This document shows, piece after piece, positions 12,371-25,500 of a stretch of DNA of 64,000 nt. Within the stretch, counting starts at the first letter, position 1. The number at the start of each line of letters is the position of its first letter. The notes under the pieces are model-generated. The model did not search any database. It was given only the letters and a program-made list of their open reading frames with translations, and was not told the origin of the DNA. The position numbers and the translations under genes were made by a program. This DNA comes from Scylla paramamosain (Eukaryota; Arthropoda; Malacostraca; Decapoda; Portunidae): NCBI RefSeq assembly GCF_035594125.1, contig NC_087172.1:22519430-22583429 (forward strand), written 5' to 3'.

Positions 12371-15300
12371 TCAAAAACACGAAAAGGCAAGTTCTTTGTA
12401 AAAGTTGGTTTTATTCCCATGCAATGTGATTGCCCTGCTTTTTAGTGCTTTATTGCCTAACACGCTCAAAAACACTCAAAGACACTTTTCTAGTAATGTC
12501 ATTTTTTTCTCACATAAAGCTAGTTTCGCATGGAATTTGGGGTTTTGGTAATTAAGAATGTGAAAAAAAAAACACTCAAAATACACGCATTTAATAAGGT
12601 TGTTCTGTTTCTTGATTAAGAGTGTTATTCATGAGTTTCAGTATTTTAGTAACTTAGAAACTTCTCCATACAGTCGAGTTTTTTGCGTTTTTTGCCTTGT
12701 GATTCTGGTGAAACTATAAAACACTTATTATACACGTTTCTCATTATGTCCTTTGTACTCTGCATCCATTTCCGCATTTTTTTTTTTTTTTTGTAACAAG
12801 CTCAAGAACACACAAAATAGTTTTTTGGTAATATTATTCTATTTCTTCATATTGGTTGGTTTGCATCTGTTTTAGCGTTTTTCTACGTAAATCTTTAAAA
12901 AGACACGTTTCCAGTAATTTTGTTTTGGATTCCCATATAGAGTGACTCATATTATCTATCGTTTTGGTGCCTAACATGCTTTTTGTTGCCTTTTGCTTAC
13001 CAATATTAATTGCTTTCCATGCATTTTCGCGTTTTTTGTAGGTAACAATTTCAAAAACACTCAAAATATACCTTTTTGGTAATGTTATTCTATTTTTTTT
13101 ATTTTGGTTGGTTTATATCCGTTTAAGCGTTTTCTACATAAAACACCGAAAAGATACGTTTTCAGTAATTTTGTTTTGGATTCCCATATAGATTGACTTC
13201 CTTGGGTTTTATCGTGTTGGTTCCTAACATGCTGAAAAACACTCATAAGACAGTTTTCTGGCAAAGACGTTTAATTTCCCCATATAGGTGGCTTTGCATG
13301 CAATTTAGGGGTTTGGTACATAACAGTCCGAAAAAAAAACCTATATTTAACATTTTTGATAATGTTCTTATTTCATATAATTTCCTGAACTTTGCGCGAA
13401 TATTGGCACCTCCTTACCTGTGAAGATGAATAAGGATGAAAAAAAAAAAAATTATATTTTTTTATTTTTTTACTTATTTTTTCTCAATAAAGAGTGTAAT
13501 TTGTGGCTTTTTGCTTTTTCGTACTTAATGAACTTAAAAACACTCATAATACACGTTTCTTGTAATGTCCTTTCGTTTCCCAAAAATCGTGTTTTTGCAT
13601 GTATTTAAGCGTTTTTATTGGTAACATGATCAAAAACACTCAAAATACATCATTTGGTAATGTTATTCTGTTTCACCATAAAGTGTATTTTGCCTGCATT
13701 TTAGTGTTTTGGTATATAAGGAGCTCAAATACACTTAAAGGCAAGTTCTTGTTAAAAATTGGTTTTATTTCAATGTAATGTGATTGCCCTCCTTTTTAGT
13801 GCTTTATTGCCTATTACGCTCAAAAACACTCAAAAGACACTTTTCTGGTAAAGTTATTTTTTTTCCCACATATCTATTTTTAGCATGCAATTTGGGGTTT
13901 TGGTAACTAAGAATGTGACTCAAAATTCTCAAAATACTCAAAATACACAATACTCAAAATACACGCATTTATTAAGGTTGTTCTGTTTCTCAATTAGGAG
14001 TGTTATACATGAGTTTTAGCATATTTGTATCCAGGAAACCTTTCCATATACACGAGATTTTGCGTTTTTTGCCTTGTGGTTCTTTTGAACTATAAAACAC
14101 TTTTCATGCAATGTCCTTTTTTTTCCCAATATAGAGTGCTTTGCATCAATTTTCGCGTTTTTTGTTGGTAAGAAGCTCAAAAACACACAAAATATATGTT
14201 TTTGTAATTTTATTCTTTTTCTCCATAAAGGGTGTTTTGCATGCCTTTTAGTGTTTTGGTATGTAAGGAGATCAAAAACACTTAAACTCAAGTTCTTGGT
14301 AAAAGTTGGTTTTATTCCCATGTAATGTGATTGCCCTGCTTTTTAGTGCTTTATTGCCTAACACGCTCAAAAACACTCAAAAGACATTTTTCTGGTAATG
14401 TCATTTTTTTCCCAAATAAAGCTAGTTTCGCATGCAATTTTGGGTTTTGGTAACTAAGAATGTGAAAAACACTCAAAATACACGCATATAGTAAGGTTGT
14501 TCTGTTTCTCAATTAAGAGTGGTATTCATGAGCTTCAGCACTTTGGTATCTAAGAAATTTCTCCATACACACGAGTTTTTTTGCGTTTTTTGCCTTATGG
14601 TTCTTGTGAAACTATAAAACACTCATTATGCACGTTTCTCGTAATATCATTTTGTTGCTCAACATAGAGTGTTTAGCATCCATTTTCGTGTTTTTTGTAG
14701 GTAACAAGCTCAAAAACATTCAAAATATACCTTTTTGGTAATGTTTTTCTATTTTTTTATATTGTTTGGTTTGCATCCGTTTTAGCGTTTTTCTACGTAA
14801 AACACTGAAAAGACACGTTTTCAGTAATTTTCTTTTACATTTATATATATAGAGACTTCCATATTATTTATCGTTTTGGTGCCTAAGATGCTGAAAAACA
14901 CTCAAAAGACAGTTTTCTTGGAAAGTCGTTTAATTTCCTCATATAGATGGCTTTGCATGCACTTTAGTGTTTTGTACATAAGTCCGAAAAAAAAGCTAAT
15001 ATTAACATTTTCGATAATGTTTTCTTTTCCACATAATTTCACTGAATTTTAACAGAATTTTGGCATCTCGGTACCTATGAAGATAAAAAAAAATTGTTTT
15101 TTTTTTTATTTAATCTTTTTTTTTTTTTGTTTCTTTATAAAGAGTGTTATTTGTTGGTTTTACCTTTTTGGTACTTAAGGAACTTAAAAACACTCATAAT
15201 ACACGTTTCTCGTAATGTCCTTTCGTTTCCCAAACATAGGGTTCTTTGCATGTATTTAAGCGTTTTCATAGGTAACATGATCAAAAACACTCAAATACAT

Positions 15301-15800
15301 ATTTTTGGTAATGTTTTTCTGTTTCTCCATAAAGGATGTTTTACATGCGTTTTAGCGTTTTGGTATGTAAGGAGCTCAAAAACACTTAAAGGCAAGTTCT
15401 TGGTAAAAGTTGGTTTTATTCACATGTAATGTGATTGCCCTTCTTTTTTGTGCTTTATTGCCTAACACGCTCAAAAACACTCAAAACACACTTTTATGGT
15501 AATGTCATTTTTTTTTCCCATATAAAGCTATTTTCGCATGAAATTTGAGGTTTTGGTAACCAAGAATGTGAAAAACACTCAAAATACACGCATTTGGTAA
15601 GGTTGTTCTGTTTCTCAATTAAGAGTGTTATTCATGAGTTTTAGCGTTTTGGTATCTAAGAATCTCAAAAACTCTCATAATGCACGTTTCTTGTTATGTT
15701 CCATTTTTTCCTCATACGGGGTGCTTTGCATGCATTTTGGCATTTTTTTTTTCACGTAATAGCTGAAAAAACACTGAAAATACACGCTTTTGGTAAAAAA
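12371..15800 (+). repeat. Satellite array, forward HOR block 2
   Basis: Forward monomers continue with a disturbed HOR register. At 12969-12990 monomer A is cut and joined to I (catgctttttgttgcctttt), a junction shared with four other places. A starts are seen at about 13221 and 14879. 13170-13850 is the inverted counterpart of 49.85-50.5 kb, sharing the unusual word 'cttgggttttatcgtg'. From about 15655 the last monomers diverge and resemble the 27.2-31.9 kb core. No genes are seen. Confidence 0.92.
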
Positions 15801-16030
15801 GAACATAAGAAATAAGTAAATCTGCATTAAGGCATCAGGCCTACACGTGGCAGTATTGTATGAAATATGCCTACCTATTTCCACTTATCATCCCCATTCA
15901 TAAATGTGTAATTTTTTCTTACAGTTTCCAAATGCCTCAGCACTAACAACTTGATTAATAAGTCCGTTCCAATCATCTACTACTCTATTTGAGAATCAAT
16001 TCCTTCCTGTCTCCTTTTTGAACATCAAGT
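15801..16030 (-). mobile_element. 5'-truncated non-LTR retrotransposon relic (CR1/L2/Jockey-like)
   Basis: This is the only clearly non-satellite island. On the reverse strand it encodes the end of an ORF2-type protein followed by about 90 bases of 3' UTR that finish in CTTATTTCTTATGTTC next to the satellite. 5' truncation, leaving only the last ~230 bp, is typical of target-primed reverse transcription. Neither flank shows a clear target-site duplication. The satellite on the two sides lies in opposite orientation, so a simple insertion into an unbroken array cannot explain it. The coding tail identifies the class. The superfamily cannot be settled from 35 residues. Confidence 0.75.
15888..16030 (-). 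pseudogene. C-terminal tail of a retrotransposon reverse-transcriptase ORF, broken
   Basis: Reading the reverse strand, the frame ending at the TGA at 15890-15888 gives 35 residues beginning FSNRVVDDWNGL and ending HIYEWG. The pattern F-S-x-R-V-V-x-x-W-N-x-L, then V-V-x-A, then a K-rich end is the well-known C-terminal tail of CR1/L2/Jockey-group ORF2 proteins, downstream of the polymerase domain. Upstream an in-frame TGA lies at 15998-15996. The preceding coding sense (K-L-D-V...D-R-K-E) continues in another frame, so there is a one-base frameshift near 15994-16000. The gene is dead and lacks the endonuclease and polymerase domains. Confidence 0.72.
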
Positions 16031-19000
16031 TTTTTTTTTGTTATTCATCTTCATAGGTACCGAGATGCCAAAATTCTTAGAAAATTCTGGGCAATTATGT
16101 GATAAAAGAATATTATCGAAAAAGTTAATTTTAGTTTTTTTTTTTCGGAATATTATGTACCAAACTCTAAAGTGAATGCAAAGCCACCTACATGAGGAAA
16201 TTAAACGACTTTACGAGAAACCTTACTTTTGAGTGTTTTTCAGTATGTTAGGCACCAAAACGATAAAAACAGGGAAGTCACTCAATATGGGAATCCAAAA
16301 CAAAATTACTGAAAACGTGTCTTTTCAGTGTTTTACGTAGAAAAACGCTAAAAAGTATGCAAATCAACCAATATGAAATAGAATAACATTTCCAAAAATG
16401 TATATTTTGAATGTTTTTGAGCTTGTAACCTAAAAAAAAATGCAAAAATGGATGCAAAGTATTGCAAAACAAAAGGACATTCTGAGAAACGTGTATAATG
16501 AGTGTTTTATAGTTCCACAAGAACCAAAAAGCAAAAAACGCAAAAACTCGTGTACCTAGAGAAGTTTCTTAGATACGAAAATGATGAAACTCATGAATAA
16601 CACTTTTAATTCAGAAACAGAATTACCTTACAAAATGTGTGTATTTTGAGTGTTTTTCACATTCTTAGTTACGAAAATCCCAAATTACATGCGAAACTAG
16701 CTTTATGTGGGAAATAAATGACATTATCAGAAAAGTATCTTTTAAGTGTTTTTTAACGTTATATGCAACAAAGCACTAAAAAGCAGAACAATTACATTAC
16801 ATTTGAATAAACCCAAATTTTACGAAGAATAAAAAAAAGAACTAGCTTACCAAATGACTGTATTTTGGGTGTTTTCACATTATTACTTACCAAAACTCCA
16901 AATTGCATGCGAAAAATTATGGGAAAAAAATTACATTAACATAAAAAAGTTTTTTGAGAGTTTTTGAGCGTGTTAGGAAATAAAGCACTTAAAAGCAGGG
17001 CAATCACATTACATAGGGATAAAACCAATTTCTACCAGGAACTTCCCTTTAAGATTTTTTGAGCTCCTTACATACAAAAACGCTAAAACGCATGCAAAAC
17101 ACCTTTTATGGAGAAACAGAATAACATAACCAAAAACAAGTATTTTAAGTGTTTTGATTGTTACATATAAAAACACTTGAATACATGTTTGGGAAAAGAA
17201 AAAAAAACATTACGAGAAACGTGTATTATCAGTGTTTTTAAGTTTCTTAAGTACCAAAAAGCTAAAAGCCACAAATAACACTCTTTATAGAGAAAAAATG
17301 AAATCAATAAATAAATAAAAAAATAGATTTTTTTTCCCTTTTGTTATTCATATTCATAGGTACTGAGATGCCGAAAGTCTGGCAAAATTCAGGGAAATTA
17401 TGTGGAAAAAAGAATATCATCAAAAAAGTTAATTTTAGCTTTTTTTTGGGACTGATATGTACCAAACCCTAATGTGCATCCACAGCCACCTATATAAGGA
17501 AATTACACGACTTTATCAGAAACCTCTCTTTTGAGTGTTTTCTTTTTTTAGCAAGTTAGGCATCAAAAGGATAAATAATATGGAAGTCACTCAATATGGA
17601 AATTCAAAACAAAATTACTGAAAACGTGTCTTTTCCGTGTTTTAAGTAGAAAAACGCTAAAACGGAAGCAAACCAACCAATATGAAGAAATAGAATAACA
17701 TTACCAAAAATGTATATTTTGAGTGTTTTTGAGCCTGTTAACCACAAAAAACGCGAAAATGGATGCAAAGCACTCTATATTGGGAAACAAAAGGACTTTA
17801 CGAGAAACGTGTAAAATGAGTGTTTTATGGTTTCACAAGAACCACAAGGCAAAAAACGCAAAAACTCGTATATTTGGATGAGTTTCTTAGATACCAAAAT
17901 GCTGAAACTCATGAATAACACTCTTAATATAGAAACAGAACAACCTTACTAAATGCGAGTATTTTGAGAGATTTCACATTCTTAGTTACCAAAACCCCAA
18001 ATTGCATGCGAAACCAGATTAATGTGGGAAAAAATGACATTATCAAAAAAAGTGTTGAGTGTTTTTGAGTGTGATAGGATATAAAGCACTAAAAAGCAGG
18101 GGAATCACATTAAATTCGAATAAAATCAATTTTTACCAAGAGCTTGCCTTTAAGTATTTTTGAGCTCCTTATATACCAAAAACGCTAAAACGCCTGCAAA
18201 ACGAACTTTATGGAGAAACAGAATAACATTACCAAAAACATGTATTTTGAGTGTTTTTGATCATGTTATCTATAAAAACGCTTAAATACATAGAAAGAAC
18301 CTTATGTTTGGGAAACGAAAGGACATTACGAGAAACGTGTATTGTGAGTGTTTTTAAGTTCCTTAAGTACCACAAACTAAAACCCACAAATAACACTCTT
18401 TATTTAGAAAAATAAATAAATCAATCAAAAAAAAAAAATTGAATTTTTTTATTTGTATTTATTTATTTATTTATTTTTGTCATTCATTTTCATAGGAACC
18501 GAGATGACAAAATTCTGGGAAAATTCAGGGTAATTATATCATAAAAGAATATTATGAAAAAAGTTGATTTTAGCTGTTTTTTTCGGACTGTTATGTACCA
18601 AACCCTAAAGAGCATGCAAAGTCTCCTATATGAGAAAATTGAATGATTTTACCAGAAATCTGTCTTTTGAGTGTTTTCAGCATGTTAGGCACCAAAACGA
18701 TAAATAATAATGAACTCACTCAATATGGGAATCCAAAACAAAATTACTTAAAACGTTTCTTAGTATTTTACGTAGAAAAACGCTAAAACGGATGCAAACC
18801 AACCAGTATCAAGAAATAGAGAAATATTACGAAAAAAGGTACATTTTGAGTGTTTTTGAGCTTGTTACCTACAAAAAAACACGAAAATTGATGCAAAGCA
18901 CTCTAAATTGGGAAAGAAAGGTACATTGCGAGAAAAGTGTATAATGTCTGTTTTATAGTTGAAAAGAACCACAAGGCAAAAAACGCAAAAACTCGTGTAT

Positions 19001-22000
19001 ATAGAGAAGTTTCCTAGATACCAAAATGCTGAAACTCATGAATAACACTCTTAATTGAGAAACAGAACAACCTTACTAAATGCGTGTATTTTGATTGCTT
19101 TTCACATTCTGAGTTACCCAAAACCCAAATTGATTGCGAAACCAGGTTTATGTGGTAAAAAAAAAATGACATTTTCAGAAAAGTGTCTATTGAGTGTTTT
19201 TGAGCGTGATAGGCAGTAAAGCACTAAAAAGAACGGGAATCACATTACATGGGAATAATACCAATGTTTACCAAGAACTTGCCTTTAAGTGTTTTTGACC
19301 TCCTTATTTACTAAAACGCATGCAAAACACACTTTATGGAGAAACAGAATAACATTACCAAAAACATGTATTTTGAGTGTGTTTGAGACATGTTACCAAT
19401 AAAACGCTTAAATACATGCTAAGAATCCTATTTGTGGGAAACGAAAGGACATTACGAGAAACGTGTATTATGAGTGTTTTTAAATTCATTAAGTACCAAA
19501 AAGCTAAAAGCCACAAATAACTCTATTGAGAAAAAATAAATAAATAAATAAAAACAATATTTTTTTTTTCTTTCTTATTCATCTTCACAGATATCGAGAT
19601 GCCAAAATTAGGGCAAAATTCATAAATTTTGTGAAATAACATTATCAAAAAAGTTAATTTTAGCTTTTTTTTTCGACTGTTATTTACCAAACCCTACAGT
19701 GCATGAAAAACCACCTATATGGGGAAATCAAACGTCTTTCCCAGAAAACTGAAATATGAGTGTTTTTAGCATGTTTGGCACCAAAACGATAAATAACATG
19801 GAAGTCACTCTATATGGGAATCCAAAACAAAATTACTGAAAACGTGTCTTTTCGGTGTTTTACGTAGAAAAACGCTAAAAAAGAAGCAAACCAACTAATA
19901 TGAAAAAAAAAAGAATAACATTAACAAAAAACTATATTTTGAGTGTTTTTGAGCTTGTTACCTACAAGAAACAAAAGGACATTAGAAGAAACGTGTATAA
20001 TGAGTATCTTAATATTTTCGAGCAAAAGAACTTGTGGTTCACAAGAACCACAAGGCAAAAAACGCAAAAACTCGTGTATATAAAGAAGTTTCTTAGATAC
20101 CAAAATGCTGAAACTCATGAATAACATGAATCTTAATTGAGAAACAGAACAACCTTACCAAAAGCGTGTATTTTTAGTGTTTTCACATTCTTAGCAAAAT
20201 CCCAAATAGCATGCGAAACTAGCTTTATGTGGGAAAAAAAATACATTACCAGAAGTGTCTTTTGAGTGTTTTCAGCGTGTTAGGCAATAAAGCACTAAAA
20301 AGCAGGGAAATCACATTTCATGGGAATAAAACCAACTTTGACCAAGAAGGTATATTTTGAGTGTTTTTGAAATTGTTACCTACAAAAAACACAAAAATGG
20401 ATGGGAATCACTCTATATTGGGAAGCAAAAGGACATTACGAGAAACGTGTATAATGAGTGTTTTATAGTTTCACAAGAACTACAAGGCAAAAAAGCAAAA
20501 ACTCCTGTATATAGAGAAGTTTCTTACATTTCAAAATGCTGAAACTCTGGAACAACACTCTTAATTGAGAAACAGAACAATCTTACTAAATCCGTGTATT
20601 TTGAGCGCTTTTCACATCCTTAGTTACCAAAACCCCAAATTGCATGCGAAACCAGTTTTATGTGGGAAAAAAATGACATTACGAGAAAAATGTCTTTTGA
20701 GTGTTTTTGAGCGTGTTAAGTAATAAAGCTCTAAAAAGCAGGGCAATCACATTACACTGGAATAAAACCAATTTTTAACAAGAACTTGCCTTTCAGTGTA
20801 TTTGAGCTCCTTATATACCAAAACAAAAAAATGCATGCAAAATACATTTTATGGTGAAACAGAAAAACATTTCCAAAAACATGTATTTTGAGTGTTTTTG
20901 ATCATTTTACCAATAAAAACGCTTAAATACATGCAAAGAACCCTATTTTTGGGAAACGAAAGGAGACAAGTGTATTATGAGTGTTTTTAAGTTCATTAAG
21001 TACTAAAAAAGCTAAAAGCCAAAAATTACACTCTTTATTGAGATTTATTCTTACTCTTCACAGGTAACGAGGTGCCAAAATTCGGGCAAAGTTCAGGAAA
21101 TTATATGAAATAAGAATATTATCAAAAAAGTTATCAAAAAGATTATCAAAAAATTATCAAAAAGAGTGTTATGTACTAAATCCTTAAAGTGCATGCAAAG
21201 CCACCTATATGGGGAAATTAAACGTCTTTGCCAAAAAACTGTTTCATGAGTGTTTTTCAGCATGCTAGTAACCAACACGATAAAACCCAAGGAAGTCAAT
21301 CTATATGGGAATCCAAAACAAAATTACTGAAAACGTGTCTTTTCGGTGTGTTACGTAGAAAACACTAAAACGGATGCAAACCAACCTAAATGAAGAAATA
21401 GAATAACATTACCAAAAAGGTATATTTTGAGTGTTTTTGAAATTGTTACCTATAAAAAACACGAAAATGGATGGAAAGCACTGTATATTTAGAAGCAAAA
21501 GGCATCGAAAAGCATGTTAGGCACCAAAACGATAAATTATATGAAAGTCACTCTATATGGAAATCCAAAACAAAATTACTGGAAATGTGTCTTTTAAAAG
21601 ATTTACGTAGAAAAACGCTAAAACGGATGCAGACCAACCAATATGAAGAAATAGAATAACATTACCAAAAAAGTATATTATGTGTGTTTTTGAGCTTGTT
21701 ACATAAAAAAAAAAAAAATCGCGAAAATGGATGGAAAGCACTCTATATAAGGAAAAACAAGGACAATACGAGAAACGTGTATAATGAGTGTTTTATAGTT
21801 TCACCAGAATCACAAGGCAAAAAACGCAAAAACTCGACTGTATGGCGAAGTTTCTAAGATGCCAAAATATTGAAACTTATGAATAACACTGTTAATCAAG
21901 AAACAGAACAACCTCACTAAATGTGTGTATTTTGAGTGTTTTTTTACATTCTTAGTTACCAAAACCCCAAGTTTCATGCGAAACTAGCTTTATGTGGAAA

Positions 22001-22136
22001 AAAAATGACATTACCAGAAAAGTGTCTTTCAGTGTTTTTGAGCGTGTTAGGCAATAAAGCACTAAAAAGCAGGGCAATCACATTACATGGGAATATAATT
22101 AACTTTTACGAAGAACTTGCCTTTTAGTGTTTTTGA
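16031..22136 (-). repeat. Satellite array, reverse HOR block 1
   Basis: All monomers are now in reverse orientation (GTTATTCATCTTCATAGGTACC, then AGAAATCTGTCTTTTGAGTG and so on). The block opens with a C/B-type monomer directly after the retroelement relic. About 18.5-20.3 kb is closely related to 31.9-33.8 kb in the same orientation, sharing 'ccgagatgacaaaattc' and 'ggcagtaaagcac'. The subfamily hairpin lies at 20031-20054. Near 20340 monomer F is joined directly to J. No genes are seen. Confidence 0.93.
21117..21165 (-). repeat. Local (TTATCAAAAA)n expansion in a B-type monomer
   Basis: About four imperfect copies of a 10-12-bp word (ttatcaaaaa) replace the single 'attatcaaaaaagttaatt' of normal B monomers. 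It is a slippage expansion confined to this copy, and the relatives near 13350 and 50300 do not have it. Confidence 0.75.
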
Positions 22137-22587
22137 CACGCATTTATTAAGGTTGCTCTGTTTCTCAATTAAGAGTGTTATTCTTGAGTTTCTGCATATA
22201 CACGAGTTTTTGCGTTTTTTGCCTTGTGGTTTTTTTGAACTATAAAACATCCATTTTATACTTTTCTCTCAATGTCCCTTTGTTTCCCAATATAGAGTGC
22301 TTTGTATCCATTTTCGAGTTTTTTTGTAGGTAACAAGCTGAAAAACACTCAAAATATACATTTTTGGTAATGTTTTTCTGCTTCTTGATATTGGTTGGTT
22401 TGTATCAGTTTTAGCGTTTTTCTACGTAAAACACTGAGAAGACACGTTTTCAGTAATTTTCTTTTGGATTCCTACATAGAGTGAATTCCTTATTATTTAT
22501 CGTTTTGGTGCCTAACATCCTGAAAAACACTCAAAAGAAAGATTTCTGGTAAGGTCTTTAATTTCCTCATATTGGAGGCTTTGCATG
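22137..22587 (+). repeat. Short inverted segment, copy 2
   Basis: Reverse monomer F runs into forward H at 'gtgtttttgacacgcattt' near 22136. Forward A runs back into reverse G at 'gctttgcatgtcttttcag' near 22587. The inside is H-end, I, J, K and A in order. The exit join is followed almost at once by sequence that matches 56.0 kb rather than 51.8 kb, so this copy lacks about 4.2 kb present in the 49.85-59.33 kb paralogue. Confidence 0.9.
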
Positions 22588-25500
22588 TCTTTTCAGTGTT
22601 TTTGAGCGTGTTACGCAACAAAGCCAGGGCAATCACATTACATGGGAATAAAACCAACTTTTTACCACGAACTTGCCTTGAAGTGTTTTTGACCTCCTTA
22701 CAAACCAAAACGCTAAAACGCATTCAAAAAATCATTTATGGAGATTTAGAATAACATTACTAAAAACATGTTTTAAGTGTTTTTGATCATGTTACCTACA
22801 AAAAACGCTTAAATACATGCAAAGAACCCTATGTTTGGGAAACGAAAGAACCTTACGAGAAACGTGTATTAGGACCATTTTTAAGTTCCTTAAATACCAA
22901 AACGTTAAAACCCATAAATAACACTCTGTATAGAGAAAAAAAAAATAAATAAAAATAGCGTTTTTTCTTATATTGATTTTCATAGGTACCAAGACGCCAA
23001 AATTCTGCCAAAATTCAGGGAATTTATGTAGAAAAAAGAACATTATCAAAAAAGTTAATTATAGCTCTTTTTCGGATTTTTATGTACCAAACTCTAAAGT
23101 GCATGCCACCTATATAAGGAAGTTAAACGACTTTACCAGAAAGCTGTGTTTTCAGTATTTTCCAGCATGTTAGGCATCAAAACGATAAATAATATGGAAG
23201 TCAGTCAATATATGAATCCAAAACGAAATTAATGAAAACGTGTCTTTTCAGTGTTTTACGTAGAAAAACGCTAAAACGGATGCAATCCAACAAATATGAA
23301 GAAATAGAATAACATTACCAAAAAGTGTTTTTGAGCTTTTTACCTACAAAAAACGCGCAAAAGGATGGAAAGCACTCTATATTGGGAAGCAAAAGGACAT
23401 TACGAGAAACGTGTATAATGAGTGTTTTATAGTTTCACAAGAACCAGAAGGCAAAAAACGCAAAAACTCGTGTATATAGAGAAGTTTCTTACATACCAAA
23501 ACGCTAAAACTCATGAATAACACTTTTAATTGAAAAAAAGAAGTACCTTACCAAATGTGTGTATTTTGAGTGTTTTTCACATTCTTAGTTACGAAAATCC
23601 CAAATTACATGCGAAACTAGCTTTATGTGGGAAAAAAATGACATTACCAGAAAAGTGTCTTTTGAGTGTTTATGAGCGTTATATGCAAAAAAAAACACTA
23701 AAAAGCAGGGAAATCACATGACATGGGAATAAAACCAAATTTTACGAAGAACTTGCCTCTAAGTGTTTTTTAACTCCTTACATACCAAAACGCTAAACGC
23801 ATGCAAAACAACCTTTATGGAGAAACAGAATAACATTACTAAAAACATGTATTTTGATTGTTTTTGATCATGTTACCTATAAAATCGCTTAAATACATGC
23901 AAAGAACCCTATGTTTGTGAAGCGAAAGGACATTACGAAAATCGTGTATTATGAGTATTTTTAAGTTCCTTAAGTACTAAAAATCTAAAACCCACAAATA
24001 ACACTCTTTATAGAGAGAAAAAATAATTAAAAAAATAGATTTTTTTTTGTTATTCATTTTCATAGGTAACGAGATGCCAAAATTCTGAGAAATTTCTGGG
24101 AAATTATGTGAAAAAAAATAAATAAATAATTTTAGCTTTTTCCGGAGTTATGTACGAAGTGCATGCAAACCCACCTATATGGGTAAGTTACACGACTTTA
24201 CAAGAAACGTGTCTTTGGGTGTTTTCAGCAATTTCAACAGTATTACTGAAAACGTGTCTTTTCAGTTTTAGCGTAGAACGCTAAAACGAATGCAAACCAA
24301 CCAATATGAAGAAATAGAATAACATTACAAAAAAGTTGAGTGTTTTTGAGCTTGTTACAAAAAACGCAAAAATGATTGCAAAGGAGTCTATATTGGGAAA
24401 GAAAAGGATATTACAAGAAAATTGTATAATGAATGTATTAATAGTTTTCAAGAACCATAAGGCAAAAAACGCAAAACTTGTATATATGGAGAAGTTTCTT
24501 AGACACCAAAATGCTGAAACTCATGAATAATACTCTTAATTGAGAAACAGAACAATTTTAGGAAATGAGTGTATTTTGAGTGTTTTTTTTCACATTCTTA
24601 GTGGTCCAACCCAAAATTACATGCGAAACTGTGGAAAAAAAAAATGAAATTTCTAGAAAAGTGTCTTTTTAGTGTTTTTCAGCGTGTTAGGCAATTAAGC
24701 ACTAAAAAGCAGGGCAATCACATTACATGGGAATATAACCAACTTTTACCAAGAACTTGCCTTTAATTTTTTTTGAGCTCGTTACATACCAAAACGCTAA
24801 AACCCATGCAAAACACCCTTTATGGAAAAACAGAATAACATTATCAAAAACATGTATTTTGAGTGTTTTTGAGCTTGTTACCAATAAAAATGCTTAAATA
24901 CATGCAAAAAACCCTATGTTTGGGAATGAAAGGACATTACGGGGAATGTGTATTATGAGTGTTTATAAGTTCCTTAAGTACCAAAAAGCTAAAACCCACA
25001 AATAACACTCTTTATAGGGAAAAAAAAAAGAAAAAAATAAGAAAAAATAGCATTTTTTTTTTATTGATCTTCATAGGCACTGAGATGCCAAAATTCTGGC
25101 AAAATTCAGGATAATTACGTGAAAAAAGAATATTATGAAAGAGGTTAATTTTAGCTTTTTTTTGGACTGTTATGTACCAAACCCTAAAGTGTATGCAAAG
25201 CCACCTATATGGGGAAATTAAACGACTTTACAAGAAACCTGTCTTTTGAGTGTTTTTCTGCATGTTAGGCATCAAAACGATAAATAACATAAAAGTCACT
25301 CTATATGGGAATCCAGAACAAAATTACTGAAAACGTGTCTTTTCTGTGTGTTACGTAGAAAAACGCTAAAACGGATGGAAACCAACCAATATGAAGAAAT
25401 AGAATAAAATTACCTAAAAGGTATATTTTGAGTGTTTTTGATCATGTTACCTATAAAAACGCTTAAATACATGTAAAGAATCTTATCTTTAGGAAACAGA

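Larger units (their letters stand above)
2500..13850 (+). repeat. Large inverted segmental duplication, left arm
   Basis: Read in reverse complement, this block follows 49.85-59.33 kb in order. Paired marks are 2560/59280, 3370/57910, 3757/57535, 5370/56040, 5980/55440, 6140/55290, 6520/55150, 7700/54000, 10160/53545, 10715/52977, 11918/51760, 12370/51307, 12980/50690 and 13200/50460. The left arm has about 2 kb more, lying between roughly 7.84 and 9.86 kb. Boundaries are approximate. Confidence 0.8.

Noticed and set aside
13918..13970. 'ctcaaaat' run as a separate minisatellite
   Set aside because: Only about four imperfect short copies inside an H monomer. It is a local slippage expansion, not an independent repeat family.
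15675..15884. 69-codon reverse ORF spanning the retroelement 3' UTR
   Set aside because: It starts downstream of the real coding-tail stop and reads through the 3' UTR into satellite, so it is a chance frame.
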